Source of the DNA: Pseudomonas sp. gcc21
GTDB lineage: Bacteria > Pseudomonadota > Gammaproteobacteria > Pseudomonadales > Pseudomonadaceae
Direction: 5' to 3'
Assembly: GCF_012844345.1 (NCBI RefSeq)
Contig: NZ_CP051625.1
Span: 124,001-188,000, forward strand
DNA length: 64,000 bases
Shown: piece after piece, positions 11,453 to 22,934 of the stretch
Position numbering within the stretch: position 1 is the first letter of the stretch
Layout of the letters: every line of letters starts with the position of its first letter
The notes under the pieces: model-generated
The model's input: only the letters and a program-made list of their open reading frames with translations
The model's database searches: none
Told to the model about the DNA's origin: nothing
Program-made: the position numbers and the translations under genes

Positions 11453-11483
11453 GGTTAAAAGCGGACCAGGCCCGCTTTTAACC
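11453..11483 (-). terminator. Hairpin downstream of dps
   Basis: A perfect 12-bp inverted repeat (GGTTAAAAGCGG and its complement) with a 7-base loop lies 54 bp after the dps stop. It lacks a long T run, so termination is likely but not certain. Confidence 0.55.
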
Positions 11484-11536
11484 AAGGGATTGCTGTCGTT
11501 TCGTCGCGGCCGCGAACAAACGTCAGTCTATGGTGC

Positions 11537-12007
11537 TCAGCTTTCCAGCAGGCTGCGCAACATCCATGCGGTCTTTTCGTGAAACTGCATGCGCTGGGTC
11601 AGCAGGTCAGCGGTGGGTTCATCATTGGTTGAATCACAGGAGGGGAAGATGCCGCGCGCAGTGCGCACGCAGGCTTCGTGTCCTTCAACCAGCAGGCGGA
11701 TCATATCCTTGGCTTCGGGTACGCCTTCCTCTTCCTTTATAGAGCTCAGCTCGACAAACTTCTTGTAAGTACCCGGCGCCGGAAAACCCAGGGTACGGAT
11801 GCGCTCGGCAATATCATCCACTGCCAGCGCCAGTTCGTTGTAGTGGGTTTCAAACATCATATGCAGCGTCTGGAACATCGGACCTTTGACGTTCCAATGG
11901 AAGTTGTGGGTCTTCAGATAAAGCGTATAGGTGTCAGCCAACAGGTGAGATAAACCGTCAGCGATGGTGGCGCGGTCTTGTTCGGAAATACCGATATCGA
12001 TTTTCAT
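11537..12007 (-). CDS. dps: Dps-family DNA-binding ferritin
   Basis: A 156-residue Dps/mini-ferritin. Known role: dodecamers that oxidise ferrous iron with hydrogen peroxide and store it, protecting DNA. The ferroxidase-site residues at the subunit interface are visible in [39 protein letters not shown]. The ATG at 12007 follows an AAGGAG site; upstream codons in frame do not resemble the family. Single gene, divergent from aspS. Confidence 0.95.
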   Translation of the reverse strand: MKIDIGISEQDRATIADGLSHLLADTYTLYLKTHNFHWNVKGPMFQTLHMMFETHYNELALAVDDIAERIRTLGFPAPGTYKKFVELSSIKEEEGVPEAKDMIRLLVEGHEACVRTARGIFPSCDSTNDEPTADLLTQRMQFHEKTAWMLRSLLES

Positions 12008-12473
12008 GGGGACTCCTTGGTTGATCGAACGTACAGAACCTCTATAGCAACGCTTAGGCAAGCCATGCCGCGGTGAGTTTGCACGTCGAAACGAGCGGGA
12101 TGTTAGTCCGGTTCGCTTCCGGTCAATCACCTTGATCGGCCTGCGTCATACTGTTATCGAGGCTTCCTGGCTGCAACCAGTATAGGGAGTGTGATGCAGT
12201 GCTCAACCCTTGTTTGCCAGTCACGCCTTCCGGGCTGGCTGCCGGGCTGGCAACGGGTCCGGCATGCGTGCGGGAACGGATGCCTTTCATCCTGTAAGAC
12301 CGTAGTGCTGAATATCCTACAGCCTGTGCTGGCGCGGCAAGCGATTCAGCAGAGCTCTCCCCGCGGCGGGACGAATTCGGGTATATTATGGCGCTTTTAT
12401 GCGAGCGGACTGGCGGCCACAGTGCGGCACCGCCCAACTCAGCCCGATTCGTCGACAACAGGAACACCACACC
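12008..12473. promoter_or_regulatory. Intergenic region between dps and aspS
   Basis: These 466 bases hold the dps promoter (reading left) and the aspS promoter. A TATATT –10-like box is at about 12381–12386, roughly 90 bp before the aspS start. Open frames here are short or extend antisense into aspS, and I see no gene. Confidence 0.4.
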
Positions 12474-14252
12474 ATGATGCGTACCCATTATTGCGGCCAG
12501 CTGAACGAAACGCTGGCGGACCAGGAAGTCACACTTTGCGGCTGGGTCCACCGCCGCCGCGACCATGGCGGGGTGATCTTTCTCGACATACGTGACCGCG
12601 AAGGTCTGGCACAGGTTGTTTTCGATCCGGATCGCGAAGAGACCTTTGCAGCCGCTGACCGGGTGCGCAGTGAGTACGTGGTCAAGGTGCGCGGCAAGGT
12701 CCGTCCGCGTCCCGCTGGCGCGGTGAACCCGAACATGGCCTCCGGCGCGATTGAAGTGCTGGGTTATGATCTCGAAGTGCTCAACCAGGCCGAAACACCG
12801 CCGTTCCCGCTGGATGAGTATTCTGACGTGGGGGAGGAAACGCGTCTGCGTTACCGCTTCATCGACCTGCGTCGTCCTGAGATGGCCGAGAAGCTGAAGT
12901 TGCGCTCGCGCATTACCAGCAGCATCCGCCGTTATATGGATGAGAACGGATTCCTCGACGTTGAAACGCCGATTCTGACCCGCGCAACGCCGGAAGGCGC
13001 GCGTGATTATCTGGTGCCCAGCCGCACCCACCCCGGCAGCTTCTTTGCGCTCCCGCAGTCGCCCCAGCTGTTCAAGCAGTTGCTGATGGTGGCCGGGTTT
13101 GACCGCTACTATCAGATTGCCAAGTGCTTCCGTGATGAAGATCTGCGCGCTGACCGTCAGCCCGAGTTCACCCAGATCGATATCGAAACAAGCTTTCTTG
13201 ACGAAACCGACATCATGGGCCTGACCGAAGGCATGATTCGTGGGCTGTTCAAGGAAGTGCTCGGTCTCGAACTCGACGCCTTCCCGCACATGAGCTTCGA
13301 AGAAGCCATGCGCCGTTACGGATCGGACAAGCCGGACCTGCGTAACCCGCTGGAACTGGTGGACGTGGCTGATCAATTGAGCCAGGTTGAATTCAAGGTC
13401 TTCAGCGGTCCGGCTACGGACCCGAAAGGTCGTGTTGCTGCGTTGCGCGTGCCGGGCGGGGCGAGCATGCCGCGCAAGCAGATTGACGATTACACCAAGT
13501 TTGTCGGCATCTACGGCGCCAAGGGCCTGGCCTATATAAAGGTCAACGAGCGCGCCAAAGGTCTGGAGGGCTTGCAGTCGCCGATCGTCAAGTTCATTCC
13601 TGAGGATAACCTCAACGTCATTCTCGATCGGGTTGGCGCAGTGGACGGCGACATTGTGTTCTTCGGTGCCGACAAGGCCAAGATCGTGTCCGAGGCACTG
13701 GGCGCGCTGCGTATCAAGCTTGGCCATGACCTGAATCTGCTCACCTGTGAATGGGCTCCGCTGTGGGTCGTTGACTTCCCGATGTTCGAGGAGAACGACG
13801 ACGGCAGCCTGAGCGCATTGCACCATCCGTTCACCGCGCCGAAATGCACGCCGGAAGAGCTGGCGGCCAATCCGGCCAACGCCCTGTCACGTGCCTATGA
13901 CATGGTGCTTAACGGCACCGAGCTGGGCGGCGGGTCGATTCGTATCCACCGCAAGGATATGCAGCAGACCGTGTTTGGCATCCTCGGCATCAGCGCCGAA
14001 GAGCAGCAGGAGAAATTCGGCTTCCTGCTCGACGCATTGAAATACGGTGCGCCGCCGCACGGTGGTCTGGCGTTCGGACTGGATCGCCTGGTCATGCTGA
14101 TGACCGGCGCTGCGTCGATCCGTGAAGTCATCGCCTTCCCGAAAACCCAGAGCGCTGCGGACGTCATGACCCAGGCGCCGGGTATGGTTGATACCAAGCA
14201 ATTGCGCGAGCTGCACATTCGTCTGCGCGAGCAACCGAAGGTCGAAGGTTAA
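12474..14252 (+). CDS. aspS: Aspartyl-tRNA synthetase
   Basis: A 592-residue class IIb synthetase that charges tRNA-Asp (and, in pseudomonads, probably also tRNA-Asn, to be converted by GatCAB). The N-terminal OB-fold anticodon domain starts [14 protein letters not shown]. Motif 2 ([18 protein letters not shown]) and motif 3 ([13 protein letters not shown]) are present, as is the bacterial insertion domain. The start at 12474 gives the known Pseudomonas N-terminus. Very long open frames on the opposite strand are codon-bias shadows. Confidence 0.97.
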   Translation: MMRTHYCGQLNETLADQEVTLCGWVHRRRDHGGVIFLDIRDREGLAQVVFDPDREETFAAADRVRSEYVVKVRGKVRPRPAGAVNPNMASGAIEVLGYDLEVLNQAETPPFPLDEYSDVGEETRLRYRFIDLRRPEMAEKLKLRSRITSSIRRYMDENGFLDVETPILTRATPEGARDYLVPSRTHPGSFFALPQSPQLFKQLLMVAGFDRYYQIAKCFRDEDLRADRQPEFTQIDIETSFLDETDIMGLTEGMIRGLFKEVLGLELDAFPHMSFEEAMRRYGSDKPDLRNPLELVDVADQLSQVEFKVFSGPATDPKGRVAALRVPGGASMPRKQIDDYTKFVGIYGAKGLAYIKVNERAKGLEGLQSPIVKFIPEDNLNVILDRVGAVDGDIVFFGADKAKIVSEALGALRIKLGHDLNLLTCEWAPLWVVDFPMFEENDDGSLSALHHPFTAPKCTPEELAANPANALSRAYDMVLNGTELGGGSIRIHRKDMQQTVFGILGISAEEQQEKFGFLLDALKYGAPPHGGLAFGLDRLVMLMTGAASIREVIAFPKTQSAADVMTQAPGMVDTKQLRELHIRLREQPKVEG

Positions 14253-14340
14253 TAATGCGTTAAGGAGTCTCTGAAAACGTAGCGGGCGTAAGCCGCGCTG
14301 CGCTTACCTGGAGGCTCCTTGATCGAGTACGGAGTTATTC

Positions 14341-15087
14341 ATGGCCGGACATTCCAAATGGGCCAATATCAAGCACCGCAAGGCCGCTCAGGACGCCAAG
14401 CGGGGCAAGGTATTTACCAAGCTGATTCGTGAGCTGACCGTGGCCGCCAAGCTCGGCGGGCCGGTGCCAGCCGATAACCCACGCTTGCGGTCAGCGGTCG
14501 ACAAGGCGCTGACGGCGAACATGACCCGCGACACTATCGATCGTGCGATCGCTCGTGGTGCCGGCAGTAATGATGCCGACAACATGGAAGAGCTCACCTA
14601 TGAAGGCTATGGCGCGGGTGGGGTGGCGATTCTTGTTGAGGTCATGACTGATAACCGCAATCGCACCGTCAGCGAGGTACGCCATGCCTTCAACAAGTGT
14701 GGTGGCAACCTGGGTACTGACGGGTCGGTAGCCTACCTGTTTACCCGCCGCGGTCAGATCAGCTACGCCGCGGGAACCGACGAGGAGGCCTTGCTTGAGG
14801 CTGCACTCGAGGCCGGTGCCGAGGATGTGGTGACCAATATGGACGGTTCGCTGGATGTGTTCACCGCCTTCGAAGAGTTCGGAGCGGTCAAGGACGCGTT
14901 GGACGCCGCTGGATTTATCAGCGAGTCGGCGGACGTGGCGATGATCCCGTCAACGACTACGACACTGGATCTGGATACCGCGGAGAAAGTGATCCGTCTG
15001 GTCGACATGCTGGAAGATCTGGACGACGTGCAGAACGTGTACAGTAATGCCGACATTCCGGATGATGTGCTGGAACAGATGAGCTGA
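14341..15087 (+). CDS. yebC: YebC/PmpR family regulator
   Basis: A 248-residue YebC/TACO1 family protein. The hallmark N-terminus [23 protein letters not shown] and the [24 protein letters not shown] block are present. In P. aeruginosa the orthologue PmpR represses the pqsR quorum-sensing regulator; recent work on the family also points to a role in translation of proline-rich stretches. Followed by its own terminator, so it is probably transcribed with aspS or alone. Confidence 0.95.
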   Translation: MAGHSKWANIKHRKAAQDAKRGKVFTKLIRELTVAAKLGGPVPADNPRLRSAVDKALTANMTRDTIDRAIARGAGSNDADNMEELTYEGYGAGGVAILVEVMTDNRNRTVSEVRHAFNKCGGNLGTDGSVAYLFTRRGQISYAAGTDEEALLEAALEAGAEDVVTNMDGSLDVFTAFEEFGAVKDALDAAGFISESADVAMIPSTTTTLDLDTAEKVIRLVDMLEDLDDVQNVYSNADIPDDVLEQMS

Positions 15088-15124
15088 CCGAGGCGGCGAT
15101 CAACGGCGCTGTCCGCAGAGCATC

Positions 15125-15148
15125 ATGGGAGGCGTTGCCTCCCATTTT
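15125..15148 (+). terminator. Rho-independent terminator after yebC
   Basis: A perfect 9-bp stem (ATGGGAGGC / GCCTCCCAT) with a GTT loop is followed by TTTTCAT, 38 bp past the yebC stop. It separates yebC from the ruv genes. Confidence 0.8.
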
Positions 15149-15227
15149 CATATCGGGCATCTTGCCTGTATGACTGCGCAGCACACCGCGGACGGTGGCG
15201 CTGGCGATCTTCAAGGAAACGATATAC

Positions 15228-15755
15228 ATGGCCCTGATACTGGGTATCGACCCCGGCTCGCGGATAACCGGCTTCGGCATTGTTCGTGAGCGGGCAGGGC
15301 AGTGCGAGTATGTGACCTCTGGTTGCATCCGCCTGGGGGATGGACCTTTCCCGGGCCGGCTACAACAGATATTCGAGCATTTGTCCGAGTTGATCACTAC
15401 CTACCAGCCGACCATTCTGAGCATCGAGCAGGTGTTCCTCGCACGCAATCCCGATTCGGCGCTCAAGCTGGGCCAGGCGCGTGGCGCGGCGATTGTGGCT
15501 GCAGTCAATGCGGGTCTGGATGTGCATGAATACACTGCGCGTCAGGTGAAGCAATCTGTAGTCGGCACGGGCGCGGCGGACAAAACGCAGGTGCAGCACA
15601 TGGTGACCCAGCTTTTGGGTTTGTCGGGTACGCCTCAGGCCGATGCGGCCGATGCACTGGCCATCGCCCTGTGTCATGCCCATTCGGCTGCGTTGCACGC
15701 GCAACTGGGGGGCGGATTGATCGGGCTGCGCTCGGGGCGAATGCGTCGCCGTTAA
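15228..15755 (+). CDS. ruvC: Holliday junction resolvase RuvC
   Basis: A 175-residue endonuclease that resolves Holliday junctions by paired cuts. The first catalytic aspartate lies in [16 protein letters not shown], the glutamate in LSIEQVF, and the C-terminal pair in [16 protein letters not shown]. The ATG at 15228 gives the family N-terminus. First gene of ruvC–ruvA–ruvB, 17 bp before ruvA. Confidence 0.96.
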   Translation: MALILGIDPGSRITGFGIVRERAGQCEYVTSGCIRLGDGPFPGRLQQIFEHLSELITTYQPTILSIEQVFLARNPDSALKLGQARGAAIVAAVNAGLDVHEYTARQVKQSVVGTGAADKTQVQHMVTQLLGLSGTPQADAADALAIALCHAHSAALHAQLGGGLIGLRSGRMRRR

Positions 15756-15772
15756 TAGAGAGAGGAAGACGA

Positions 15773-16372
15773 GTGATTGGCAGGCTGACAGGCATTTTGC
15801 TGGAGAAACAACCGCCGCATATTCTGCTGGACGTCCAGGGCGTGGGCTACGAGCTGGACGCGCCCATGAGCACGTTCTATCAACTACCGGCGACGGGCGA
15901 AAAAACCACGCTGCACACGCATATGGTAGTGCGCGAAGATGCCCAACTGCTTTACGCCTTTTCAACAAAGCGGGATCGCGAGTTGTTCCGCGAGCTGATC
16001 CGTCTGAACGGCGTCGGCCCCAAGCTGGCGCTGGCGCTGATGTCGGGGCTGGATGTCGATGAGCTCGTTCGGGCGGTGCAGTCACAGGATACCAGCGCGC
16101 TGACCAGGGTGCCGGGCGTCGGCAAGAAAACCGCCGAACGCTTGTTGGTCGAGCTCAAGGACAGATTCAAGGCATGGGAGGCCATGCCCGGGTCATTCAA
16201 GCCACTGGTAACCGGTGTTGCTGCGGCGCCGTCGATGACGGCAGACGCCGTCAGTGCTTTGATCACGCTCGGCTATAAGCCGCAGGAGGCGAGCAAGGCG
16301 GTGGCAGCAGTAGAAGAAGACGGGCTGAGCAGCGAAGAGTTGATTCGCCGTGCGCTCAAGGGCATGGTGTAG
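15773..16372 (+). CDS. ruvA: Holliday junction DNA helicase subunit RuvA
   Basis: A 199-residue RuvA. It uses a GTG start at 15773, preceded by GAGAGGAAG; starting there gives [28 protein letters not shown], the standard N-terminal OB fold. Two helix-hairpin-helix motifs follow ([13 protein letters not shown] and [13 protein letters not shown]), and the C-terminal domain that binds RuvB ends in LIRRALKGM. It tetramerises on four-way junctions and loads RuvB. Confidence 0.96.
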   Translation: MIGRLTGILLEKQPPHILLDVQGVGYELDAPMSTFYQLPATGEKTTLHTHMVVREDAQLLYAFSTKRDRELFRELIRLNGVGPKLALALMSGLDVDELVRAVQSQDTSALTRVPGVGKKTAERLLVELKDRFKAWEAMPGSFKPLVTGVAAAPSMTADAVSALITLGYKPQEASKAVAAVEEDGLSSEELIRRALKGMV

Positions 16373-16416
16373 CAGCTGCAGCGCTACTGTCAGACATTAA
16401 TCGCCACGGACACCGC

Positions 16417-17460
16417 ATGCTGGAAGAAGACCGTTTGATCGCTGCCGCCCCTCGGCAGCAGGAAGAAGTGATAGACCGGGCAATTCGCCCGTACCGGTTG
16501 GCCGATTACATCGGTCAGCCGACCGTGCGCGAGCAAATGGAGCTGTTCATCAAGGCAGCCAAGGGTCGCGGCGAGGCGCTGGATCATGTGCTGATCTTCG
16601 GTCCGCCGGGCCTGGGCAAGACCACTCTGGCCAATATCATTGCTCAGGAAATGGGCGTGAAAATCAAGAGCACCTCCGGCCCGGTGCTCGAGCGGGCCGG
16701 CGATCTGGCGGCCATGCTCACCAACCTTGAAGCAGGTGATGTGCTGTTTGTTGATGAAATTCATCGCCTGTCGCCCGTGGTCGAGGAAATCCTCTACCCG
16801 GCGATGGAGGACTATCAGCTCGATATCATGATCGGTGAGGGCCCTGCGGCACGCTCGATCAAGCTGGACCTGCCCCCTTTTACGCTGGTCGGAGCGACCA
16901 CCCGCGCCGGGATGCTGACCAATCCATTGCGGGACCGTTTTGGTATTGTCCAGCGCCTGGAGTTCTATGGGGTTGATGATTTGTCGGTGATCGTGGGCCG
17001 TTCGGCCGGAATCCTCGGACTGGATCTGCATCCGGACGGTGCCAGGGAGATCGCGCGCCGTTCGCGGGGCACACCGCGTATCGCCAATCGTTTGCTGCGT
17101 CGAGTACGTGATTTCGCGGAGGTGCGTAACCACGGAAAGATTACCAAGGACGTTGCCGATAAGGCTCTGAATCTGCTGGATGTGGATGAACAAGGTTTCG
17201 ATCATATGGACCGACGGTTACTGCTGACCATGATCGACAAGTTTGATGGCGGCCCGGTGGGGGTGGACAGCCTGGCGGCAGCCATCAGCGAAGAGCGGCA
17301 CACCATAGAAGATGTCCTCGAGCCTTACCTGATTCAACAGGGTTTCATCATGCGCACGCCACGTGGGCGGGTTGTGACCCGGCACGCCTACCTGTATTTT
17401 GGCCTCGATCTTCCGGCGACGATGGAACAGATGTCGCGGGACCTGTTTGATCCCGGCTGA
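16417..17460 (+). CDS. ruvB: Holliday junction DNA helicase subunit RuvB
   Basis: A 347-residue AAA+ motor that drives branch migration. Walker A is [11 protein letters not shown] (about residue 65), Walker B is [10 protein letters not shown], and sensor 1 is [10 protein letters not shown] winged-helix domain closes the protein ([13 protein letters not shown]). The ATG at 16417 gives a short variable N-terminus before [14 protein letters not shown]. Third gene of the ruv operon. Confidence 0.97.
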   Translation: MLEEDRLIAAAPRQQEEVIDRAIRPYRLADYIGQPTVREQMELFIKAAKGRGEALDHVLIFGPPGLGKTTLANIIAQEMGVKIKSTSGPVLERAGDLAAMLTNLEAGDVLFVDEIHRLSPVVEEILYPAMEDYQLDIMIGEGPAARSIKLDLPPFTLVGATTRAGMLTNPLRDRFGIVQRLEFYGVDDLSVIVGRSAGILGLDLHPDGAREIARRSRGTPRIANRLLRRVRDFAEVRNHGKITKDVADKALNLLDVDEQGFDHMDRRLLLTMIDKFDGGPVGVDSLAAAISEERHTIEDVLEPYLIQQGFIMRTPRGRVVTRHAYLYFGLDLPATMEQMSRDLFDPG

Positions 17461-17526
17461 CGCAGAAAAAATATTTTCGCTTCCCCGAGAATTTCTATAT
17501 GCAAGAGCTTCGGTTGTATCTACATT

Positions 17527-17970
17527 ATGCGCGCTGACACTTCAGGGACACCGTTTTCCATACGGGCCCGGGTCTACTTCGAAGACACCGATGCCGGGGG
17601 CATCGTCTACTACGTCAACTATCTGAAATTCATGGAGCGGGCGCGAACCGAGCTGGTACGCAGCCTGGGATTCAACCAGAGCAGATTGCAGGGCGATAAC
17701 GTCATTTTCGTAGTGCACTCGGTAGCGGCTCGCTATCACGCGCCCGCTCGTCTGGACGATGAACTTGTGATCTCTGCGGAGGTCTTGGAACTCAAGCGAA
17801 CGAGCGTCCGCTTCCGCCAGCAGGTGAAACGGGCGGATGACATGGTGTTATGTGAGGGCGAAATTCTCGTAGCCTGCGTTAATGCAGACCACTACAAGCC
17901 CATAAAAATTCCAGCTGCTATGAGCGAAGCCTTCAAGGCTTGCCAGGCAGCACCTGTACGGCCGAGTTAG
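17527..17970 (+). CDS. ybgC: Tol-Pal associated acyl-CoA thioesterase YbgC
   Basis: A 147-residue hotdog-fold thioesterase of the 4-hydroxybenzoyl-CoA thioesterase type. The catalytic aspartate lies in [26 protein letters not shown]. It heads the tol-pal cluster, and the family acts on short-chain acyl-CoA or acyl-ACP; the link with Tol function is genetic. The gene starts 66 bp after ruvB and ends 11 bp before tolQ. Confidence 0.93.
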   Translation: MRADTSGTPFSIRARVYFEDTDAGGIVYYVNYLKFMERARTELVRSLGFNQSRLQGDNVIFVVHSVAARYHAPARLDDELVISAEVLELKRTSVRFRQQVKRADDMVLCEGEILVACVNADHYKPIKIPAAMSEAFKACQAAPVRPS

Positions 17971-17981
17971 GAGAGGCAAGA

Positions 17982-18668
17982 GTGCAAGCTGATCAAATGT
18001 CAATGTGGCACCTTATATCCAGTGCGAGTCTGTTGGTGCAGCTGGTTATGCTGGTTCTGGTGGCCGCATCCGTAGTGTCCTGGGTAATGATTTTCCAGCG
18101 TAGCACTACTATTCGCTCGGCCAAGGCCGCGCTGGAAAATTTCGAAGACCGGTTCTGGTCCGGCATAGACCTGTCCAAGCTGTATCGTCAGGTAACCGGC
18201 AGTCCGGATAGCGATTCCGGTCTGGAGCAGATCTTCCGCGCAGGTTTCAAGGAATTCTCGCGGATGCGTCAGCAGACCGGAGTGGATCCAGAGGCTGTCA
18301 TGGAAGCGGTACAGCGTTCCATGCGCGTGGCTATCTCCCGCGAGGAGGAGAAGCTCGAGCAGCACCTGTCTTTCCTGGCGACGGTTGGTTCGACCAGCCC
18401 TTATGTCGGTCTGTTCGGTACGGTGTGGGGGATCATGAACTCCTTCCGCGGGTTGGCCACTGTGCAGCAAGCCACGCTGGCAACGGTTGCACCGGGCATT
18501 GCCGAAGCACTTATCGCTACGGCCATGGGGCTATTTGCAGCTATTCCTGCGGTGATCGCCTATAACCGATTCTCTGCGCGCTCCGAGACGTTGATCAGCC
18601 GCTATTACACATTCGCTGACGAGTTCTCGAGCATCCTGCACCGTCGCGTGCATAGCCGGGACGAATAA
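17982..18668 (+). CDS. tolQ: Tol-Pal system proton channel subunit TolQ
   Basis: A 228-residue inner membrane protein of the MotA/TolQ/ExbB family. It has an N-terminal helix (LLVQLVMLVLVAASVVSWVMIF), a large cytoplasmic loop and two C-terminal helices (SPYVGLFGTVWGIMNSF, AEALIATAMGLFAAIPAVIAYN). A GTG at 17982 after TTAGGAGAGG is taken as start; an ATG at 17997 is the alternative. With TolR it forms the proton-driven motor that energises TolA. Confidence 0.93.
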   Translation: MQADQMSMWHLISSASLLVQLVMLVLVAASVVSWVMIFQRSTTIRSAKAALENFEDRFWSGIDLSKLYRQVTGSPDSDSGLEQIFRAGFKEFSRMRQQTGVDPEAVMEAVQRSMRVAISREEEKLEQHLSFLATVGSTSPYVGLFGTVWGIMNSFRGLATVQQATLATVAPGIAEALIATAMGLFAAIPAVIAYNRFSARSETLISRYYTFADEFSSILHRRVHSRDE

Positions 18669-18679
18669 CAGGAGTCACG

Positions 18680-19126
18680 ATGCAGGTTCAAGGCAGACGC
18701 CGCAAACGCAAACCGGTCGCCGAAATGAACGTCGTGCCCTATATCGACGTCATGCTGGTTTTGCTGGTGATTTTCATGGTGACCGCGCCCATGCTCAACC
18801 AGGGCGTGAAGGTCGACCTGCCGCAGGTGTCCAGCGAGGTGCTGCCCTCCGACAGCAATCAGCAAGTGCTGACCCTGTCTGTTCTGGCGGACGGCACCTA
18901 TTACTGGAATCTGGGTGAAGCAGTGGATACCGAGAACCAGAGCGAGAGCGCTGTGTCTCTCGAGGAAATGTCAGAGAAGGTGACCAAGATTATCAATGCC
19001 CGACCGGATACGTTGGTATACATACGGGGCGATGAGTCGGCCAATTACGGTATCGTGGTAACCGCTATGGCAACGCTGCAACAGGCTGGCGTTCCCAATG
19101 TCGGATTGATTACCGAGGCACCGTGA
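18680..19126 (+). CDS. tolR: Tol-Pal system protein TolR
   Basis: A 148-residue ExbD/TolR protein with one N-terminal membrane helix (VVPYIDVMLVLLVIFMVTAPML) carrying the conserved proton-path aspartate, and a periplasmic domain. It works with TolQ as the stator of the Tol motor. The ATG follows AGGAGT, 11 bp after tolQ; the stop overlaps the GTG of tolA by four bases. Confidence 0.95.
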   Translation: MQVQGRRRKRKPVAEMNVVPYIDVMLVLLVIFMVTAPMLNQGVKVDLPQVSSEVLPSDSNQQVLTLSVLADGTYYWNLGEAVDTENQSESAVSLEEMSEKVTKIINARPDTLVYIRGDESANYGIVVTAMATLQQAGVPNVGLITEAP

Positions 19127-20202
19127 ATACGCGCGAACACCGGACTCCGGAAGAACACTCGGCAGGTTACGCTGCGCCTCTGCTGAAGGCGCTGGCGGTT
19201 CACCTGGTGGTAGCGATGATGCTGTTCGTTTCGTTCTCCTCAGCCCCCGAGTTCGAGCCGGCCAAGCCCATCGTGCAGGCGACTCTGGTACAGCTGGATT
19301 CGAAGAGCCCGGCGACCAACCAGACTGATCAGAAGATCGCCGGCGAATCGGCGCGCACGGCCGCGCCGCGCCACGAAGCCGAAGAGCTGGAACAACAGCA
19401 ACAGCAGCAGCAACAGGAACAGGAAGCAGCCCAGCGCGCCGCCGAGGCCGAAAAGCAGGCCGCTGCCGCCGCAGCTGAAGCAGCCCGGGCCGAGCAGGAA
19501 CGAAAGGCTGCTGCGGCGCGCGCCGAGGCAGAGCAGAAAGCCAGGCAGCAGGCTGAAGAAGAGATCAAGCGCAAAGCGGATGCCGCACGCAAAGCCGCTG
19601 AAGAAGAGGCTCGCAAGAAAGCCGCTGAAGCAGAGGCGGCGAAGAAGAAGGCTGCTGAGGAGGCCAAACGCAAGGCCGAAGAAGCTGCCAAACAGAAAGC
19701 CGCTGAAGCGGCCAGGAACAAAGCTGCTGAGGAAGCAAAAAAGAAAGCCGCCGAGGAGGCAAAGAAAAAAGCTGAAGCTGATCGCGTTGCCCGGCAGAAG
19801 CGCGAACAGGAAGAAGCCCGCGCCAAGGCGTTGGCCGAGTTGCTGGCTGAGGAAACGCAATACCAGCAGGCTCAGGCCAATCAGGTAGGTGACGAGGTAG
19901 CGGCCAGTTATGAAGACGTCATTCGGCGTTACGTTAGCGCTCAATGGCGCCGTCCACCCACCGCGCGAAACGGTATGGTGGTAGAAGTGAAGATCAGCAT
20001 GTTGCCTACCGGGCAGATTACCGATGCGGTAGTGTCTCGTTCGAGTGGTGATGCGGGCTTTGACCAATCGGCAGTGCAGGCGGTGCGTAATGTGGGACGG
20101 ATCCCGGAAATGCAACAATTGTCGCGGGATGATCCAACAACGTTCGATCGCAGGTTTCGTAACCTGACCCTGCGATTCAGGCCAGAGGACTTGTCATTTT
20201 GA
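19123..20202 (+). CDS. tolA: Cell envelope integrity protein TolA
   Basis: A 359-residue TolA. Domain I has one membrane helix (residues about 25–45). Domain II is a very long Ala/Lys/Glu helix with repeated KAAEEA-like units (about residues 85–250). Domain III is the C-terminal TolA/TonB-like fold ([29 protein letters not shown]...). It spans the periplasm and links the TolQR motor to Pal. It starts with GTG overlapping the tolR stop and overlaps tolB by four bases. Confidence 0.93.
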   Translation: MNTREHRTPEEHSAGYAAPLLKALAVHLVVAMMLFVSFSSAPEFEPAKPIVQATLVQLDSKSPATNQTDQKIAGESARTAAPRHEAEELEQQQQQQQQEQEAAQRAAEAEKQAAAAAAEAARAEQERKAAAARAEAEQKARQQAEEEIKRKADAARKAAEEEARKKAAEAEAAKKKAAEEAKRKAEEAAKQKAAEAARNKAAEEAKKKAAEEAKKKAEADRVARQKREQEEARAKALAELLAEETQYQQAQANQVGDEVAASYEDVIRRYVSAQWRRPPTARNGMVVEVKISMLPTGQITDAVVSRSSGDAGFDQSAVQAVRNVGRIPEMQQLSRDDPTTFDRRFRNLTLRFRPEDLSF

Positions 20203-21512
20203 TAAAAGCAGCGAAATTAACCCGTTTATGGATGGCGGCCCTGGCCGTATTGTTCATGGCGCAGACGGCAATGGCGCAGAACGCTATTGAAATCACCCGT
20301 GGCACGGACAAGGCGACCCCGGTCGCAGTCGTTCCGCTTGGTTGGCAAGGTTCCTCGCCATTGCCTGAGGATGTGGCTGAGATTGTCGGCAATGACCTTG
20401 GTCATACCGGCATGTTTGTCGCGTTTGATCGCGGCAACATGCTCAGCTATCCGACCCAGGCCAGTGAGATATTCCCGCGGGACTGGAACGCGCTGGGGGT
20501 GCAGTACGTAGTGGCTGGCCGCGTTACCAATCCTTCGGCTGACCGCTTCGAAATCAAATATGTGCTTTACGGTGTGGCTCGTGAAGAGGTTCTGCTGTCC
20601 AAGACAGTAAGCGGTACCCAGCGGCAGCTGCGTGATATGGCGCACCATATGAGCGACGAGATTTTCGAGGAGCTCACCGGCGTCAAGGGGGCGTTCAATA
20701 CCAAGCTGCTCTACGTGGCTGCTGAGCGTCACTCTGCGGACAATACGCGCTTCACATTGCAGCGTTCGGATTATGACGGCGCCCGTGCGGTGACTCTGCT
20801 CCAGTCCAAGGAGCCGATTCTGACGCCTTCCTATGCGCCGGATGGCCAGCGTATTGCGTACGTGTCTTTCGAGTCGCGCCGGCCGGAAATTTATGTTCAT
20901 TACGTACAGACAGGGCGGCGCGAGCGTATCACCAGCTTCGAGGGCCTCAACGGGGCTCCGGCATGGTCGCCCGATGGCGAGCGGCTGGCATTTGTATTAT
21001 CGCGGGATGGCAATCCCGAGATTTACGTGATGAATCTCGCCACCAAGGATATGCGGCGGGTGACCAACCACTACGGCATCGACACCGAGCCGGACTGGAT
21101 GGATAACAACACGATCGTGTTCACTTCCGATCGGGGTGGTCGACCACAGATTTACAAGCAGAATATAAACGGCGGATCTTCGGAGCGCCTGACATTTGTT
21201 GGCAACTATAATGCTAACGCCAAGCTTTCGGTGGATGGGCAGACCATGGTCATGGTCCACCGGCAGCAGGGCTACCGTAATTTTCATATTGCCACTCAGG
21301 ATCTGAAGAGCGGCAATCTGAGGATTTTGACAGAAACGTCGCTGGATGAGTCGCCTACTGTCGCTCCCAACGGCACTATGTTAATTTATGCCACCCGTCA
21401 ACAGGGAAAAGGCGTTCTCATGCTGGTCTCGACTAACGGTCGTGCGCGGTCGGTCATACCGACACAGTTCACCGACCTGCGCGTGCCTTCATGGTCACCG
21501 TACCTGCCTTAG
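20199..21512 (+). CDS. tolB: Tol-Pal system beta-propeller TolB
   Basis: A 437-residue periplasmic protein with a signal peptide (ends in QTAMAQN), an alpha/beta N-terminal domain and a six-bladed WD40-like propeller whose blades show [29 protein letters not shown] repeats. It binds Pal and releases it under control of TolA. The start is TTG at 20199 overlapping the tolA stop; a rare start, but the hydrophobic signal follows directly. Confidence 0.93.
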   Translation: MIKAAKLTRLWMAALAVLFMAQTAMAQNAIEITRGTDKATPVAVVPLGWQGSSPLPEDVAEIVGNDLGHTGMFVAFDRGNMLSYPTQASEIFPRDWNALGVQYVVAGRVTNPSADRFEIKYVLYGVAREEVLLSKTVSGTQRQLRDMAHHMSDEIFEELTGVKGAFNTKLLYVAAERHSADNTRFTLQRSDYDGARAVTLLQSKEPILTPSYAPDGQRIAYVSFESRRPEIYVHYVQTGRRERITSFEGLNGAPAWSPDGERLAFVLSRDGNPEIYVMNLATKDMRRVTNHYGIDTEPDWMDNNTIVFTSDRGGRPQIYKQNINGGSSERLTFVGNYNANAKLSVDGQTMVMVHRQQGYRNFHIATQDLKSGNLRILTETSLDESPTVAPNGTMLIYATRQQGKGVLMLVSTNGRARSVIPTQFTDLRVPSWSPYLP

Positions 21513-21551
21513 GGTGCAACAACACAAACCGTATGGGGTTTCAGGAGTTAT

Positions 21552-22070
21552 ATGATGGAAGTTATCAAGTTCGGCAAAGCAGCAGCTCTGATCGTAGCTT
21601 TTGGTGTAGTTGTAGGTTGTTCCTCCAAGGGTGGTGACGCGTCCGGTTCTGGCGCTGGCACAGGGGCAGTTGACCCGAACGCCGGTTACACCAGCACTTC
21701 TCCCTCTTCGATGGATGACGGTGTGAGCAGCGAAGAAGCCGCTCTGCGTGCGATCACTACTTTCTACTTCGAATTCGACAGCGCTGATCTGAAACAGGAA
21801 GCCATGCAGGCCCTGGACGTTCACGCCAAGGATCTGAAAGCCGAAGGCAATCGTGTGGTTCTTGAAGGCCATACCGACGAGCGCGGTACTCGCGAGTACA
21901 ACATGGCTCTGGGCGAGCGTCGTGCCGGCGCCGTTCAGCGCTATCTGGTACTGCAAGGCGTTTCTCCTGCACAGCTGGAGCTGGTTTCCTACGGTGAAGA
22001 GAAGCCCGACGCACTGGGTTCCAGCGAAGAAGACTGGGCTCAGAACCGTCGCGTAGAACTGCGTAAGTAA
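21552..22070 (+). CDS. pal: Peptidoglycan-associated lipoprotein Pal
   Basis: A 172-residue outer membrane lipoprotein with the lipobox VVGC at about residue 24 and a C-terminal OmpA-like domain ([22 protein letters not shown] ... [22 protein letters not shown]) that binds meso-DAP in peptidoglycan. Two adjacent ATG codons at 21552 and 21555 are possible starts after CAGGAG. It anchors the outer membrane and is pulled by TolA during division. Confidence 0.95.
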   Translation: MMEVIKFGKAAALIVAFGVVVGCSSKGGDASGSGAGTGAVDPNAGYTSTSPSSMDDGVSSEEAALRAITTFYFEFDSADLKQEAMQALDVHAKDLKAEGNRVVLEGHTDERGTREYNMALGERRAGAVQRYLVLQGVSPAQLELVSYGEEKPDALGSSEEDWAQNRRVELRK

Positions 22071-22079
22071 AGAGGTCGC

Positions 22080-22934
22080 ATGAAAGGGTTCAGGAGTGTT
22101 GCGTTTGTCTGTCTGCTGTCGCCGCTGATGGCGGCGGCGCAGGCACCGATTATTGACGGCAGCTCGGGCGGTGCTCGCCCCAGCCAGCCAGCCACTCCTG
22201 CGCCCGCGACGTCCGGGGGCCGGCTCTCGCTCGAGGGCCAGCTCATGCAGCAGCTGGACCAGCTGCAGCAAGAAGTATCAATGTTGCGTGGCCTGCTTGA
22301 AGAGCAGGAACATAGACTGAAACAGCTGGAACAGAACCAGCTTGATCAGTACGAGGATCTCGACCGCCGGTTAACATCGTTAACGGGCGGTACTACAGCA
22401 CCATCGCGGAACGGGGCGGGCAATACCTCGCCTGATGATCCGCTAGCAACCGTACAGCCGCCAACCAATCAGGGACCGGCCGTTAATCCGCCGGCAGCGC
22501 AGCCGCAAGCGGGTGGAAACCGTCCCGATGGGGCGAGTCAGTCAGCCCCGGCGGACCCTGAGCGGGAAAAACTGCTTTACGAAGCCGCTTTCGATCTGGT
22601 TAAAACCCGGGACTTCGAAAAAGCGGCGATGGCATTCAACGCGTTTCTGCGTCGCTATCCGGATAGTACCTATGCAGGAAATGCACAGTACTGGCTGGGC
22701 GAAGTGCATCTGGCTCAGTCCGATCTGGACTCGGCTGGCCGCGCTTTCGCTCAGGTTATCAGTAATTTCCAGGGCCACCGCAAAGAAGCGGATGCCCTGT
22801 ACAAGCTGGCGGATGTTGAGCGTCGTCTGGGCAATCCAGACAAGGCACGCCAGTTGTATCAGGAAGTCCTGTCCAAGCATCCCGGTTCTTCAGCTGCGCA
22901 ACTGGCGCGGCGCGATCTGGATAATCTCGGATAA
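22080..22934 (+). CDS. cpoB: Cell division coordinator CpoB (YbgF)
   Basis: A 284-residue periplasmic protein with a signal peptide (cleavage near MAAAQA), a coiled-coil trimerisation segment ([31 protein letters not shown]), a Pro/Gln-rich linker and a C-terminal TPR domain ([32 protein letters not shown]). CpoB couples the Tol motor to septal peptidoglycan synthesis by PBP1B. Nine bases after pal; last gene of the tol operon. Confidence 0.93.
   Translation: MKGFRSVAFVCLLSPLMAAAQAPIIDGSSGGARPSQPATPAPATSGGRLSLEGQLMQQLDQLQQEVSMLRGLLEEQEHRLKQLEQNQLDQYEDLDRRLTSLTGGTTAPSRNGAGNTSPDDPLATVQPPTNQGPAVNPPAAQPQAGGNRPDGASQSAPADPEREKLLYEAAFDLVKTRDFEKAAMAFNAFLRRYPDSTYAGNAQYWLGEVHLAQSDLDSAGRAFAQVISNFQGHRKEADALYKLADVERRLGNPDKARQLYQEVLSKHPGSSAAQLARRDLDNLG

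Noticed and set aside
12123-13826. Very long minus-strand open frame (567 codons) across aspS
   Set aside because: It is antisense to aspS, whose motifs are clear, and has no family features. Long antisense frames are common opposite GC-rich genes.
19240-20118. Leu/Phe-rich minus-strand frame across tolA that looks like a membrane protein
   Set aside because: Its composition is just the reverse reading of the tolA Ala/Lys/Glu repeats.
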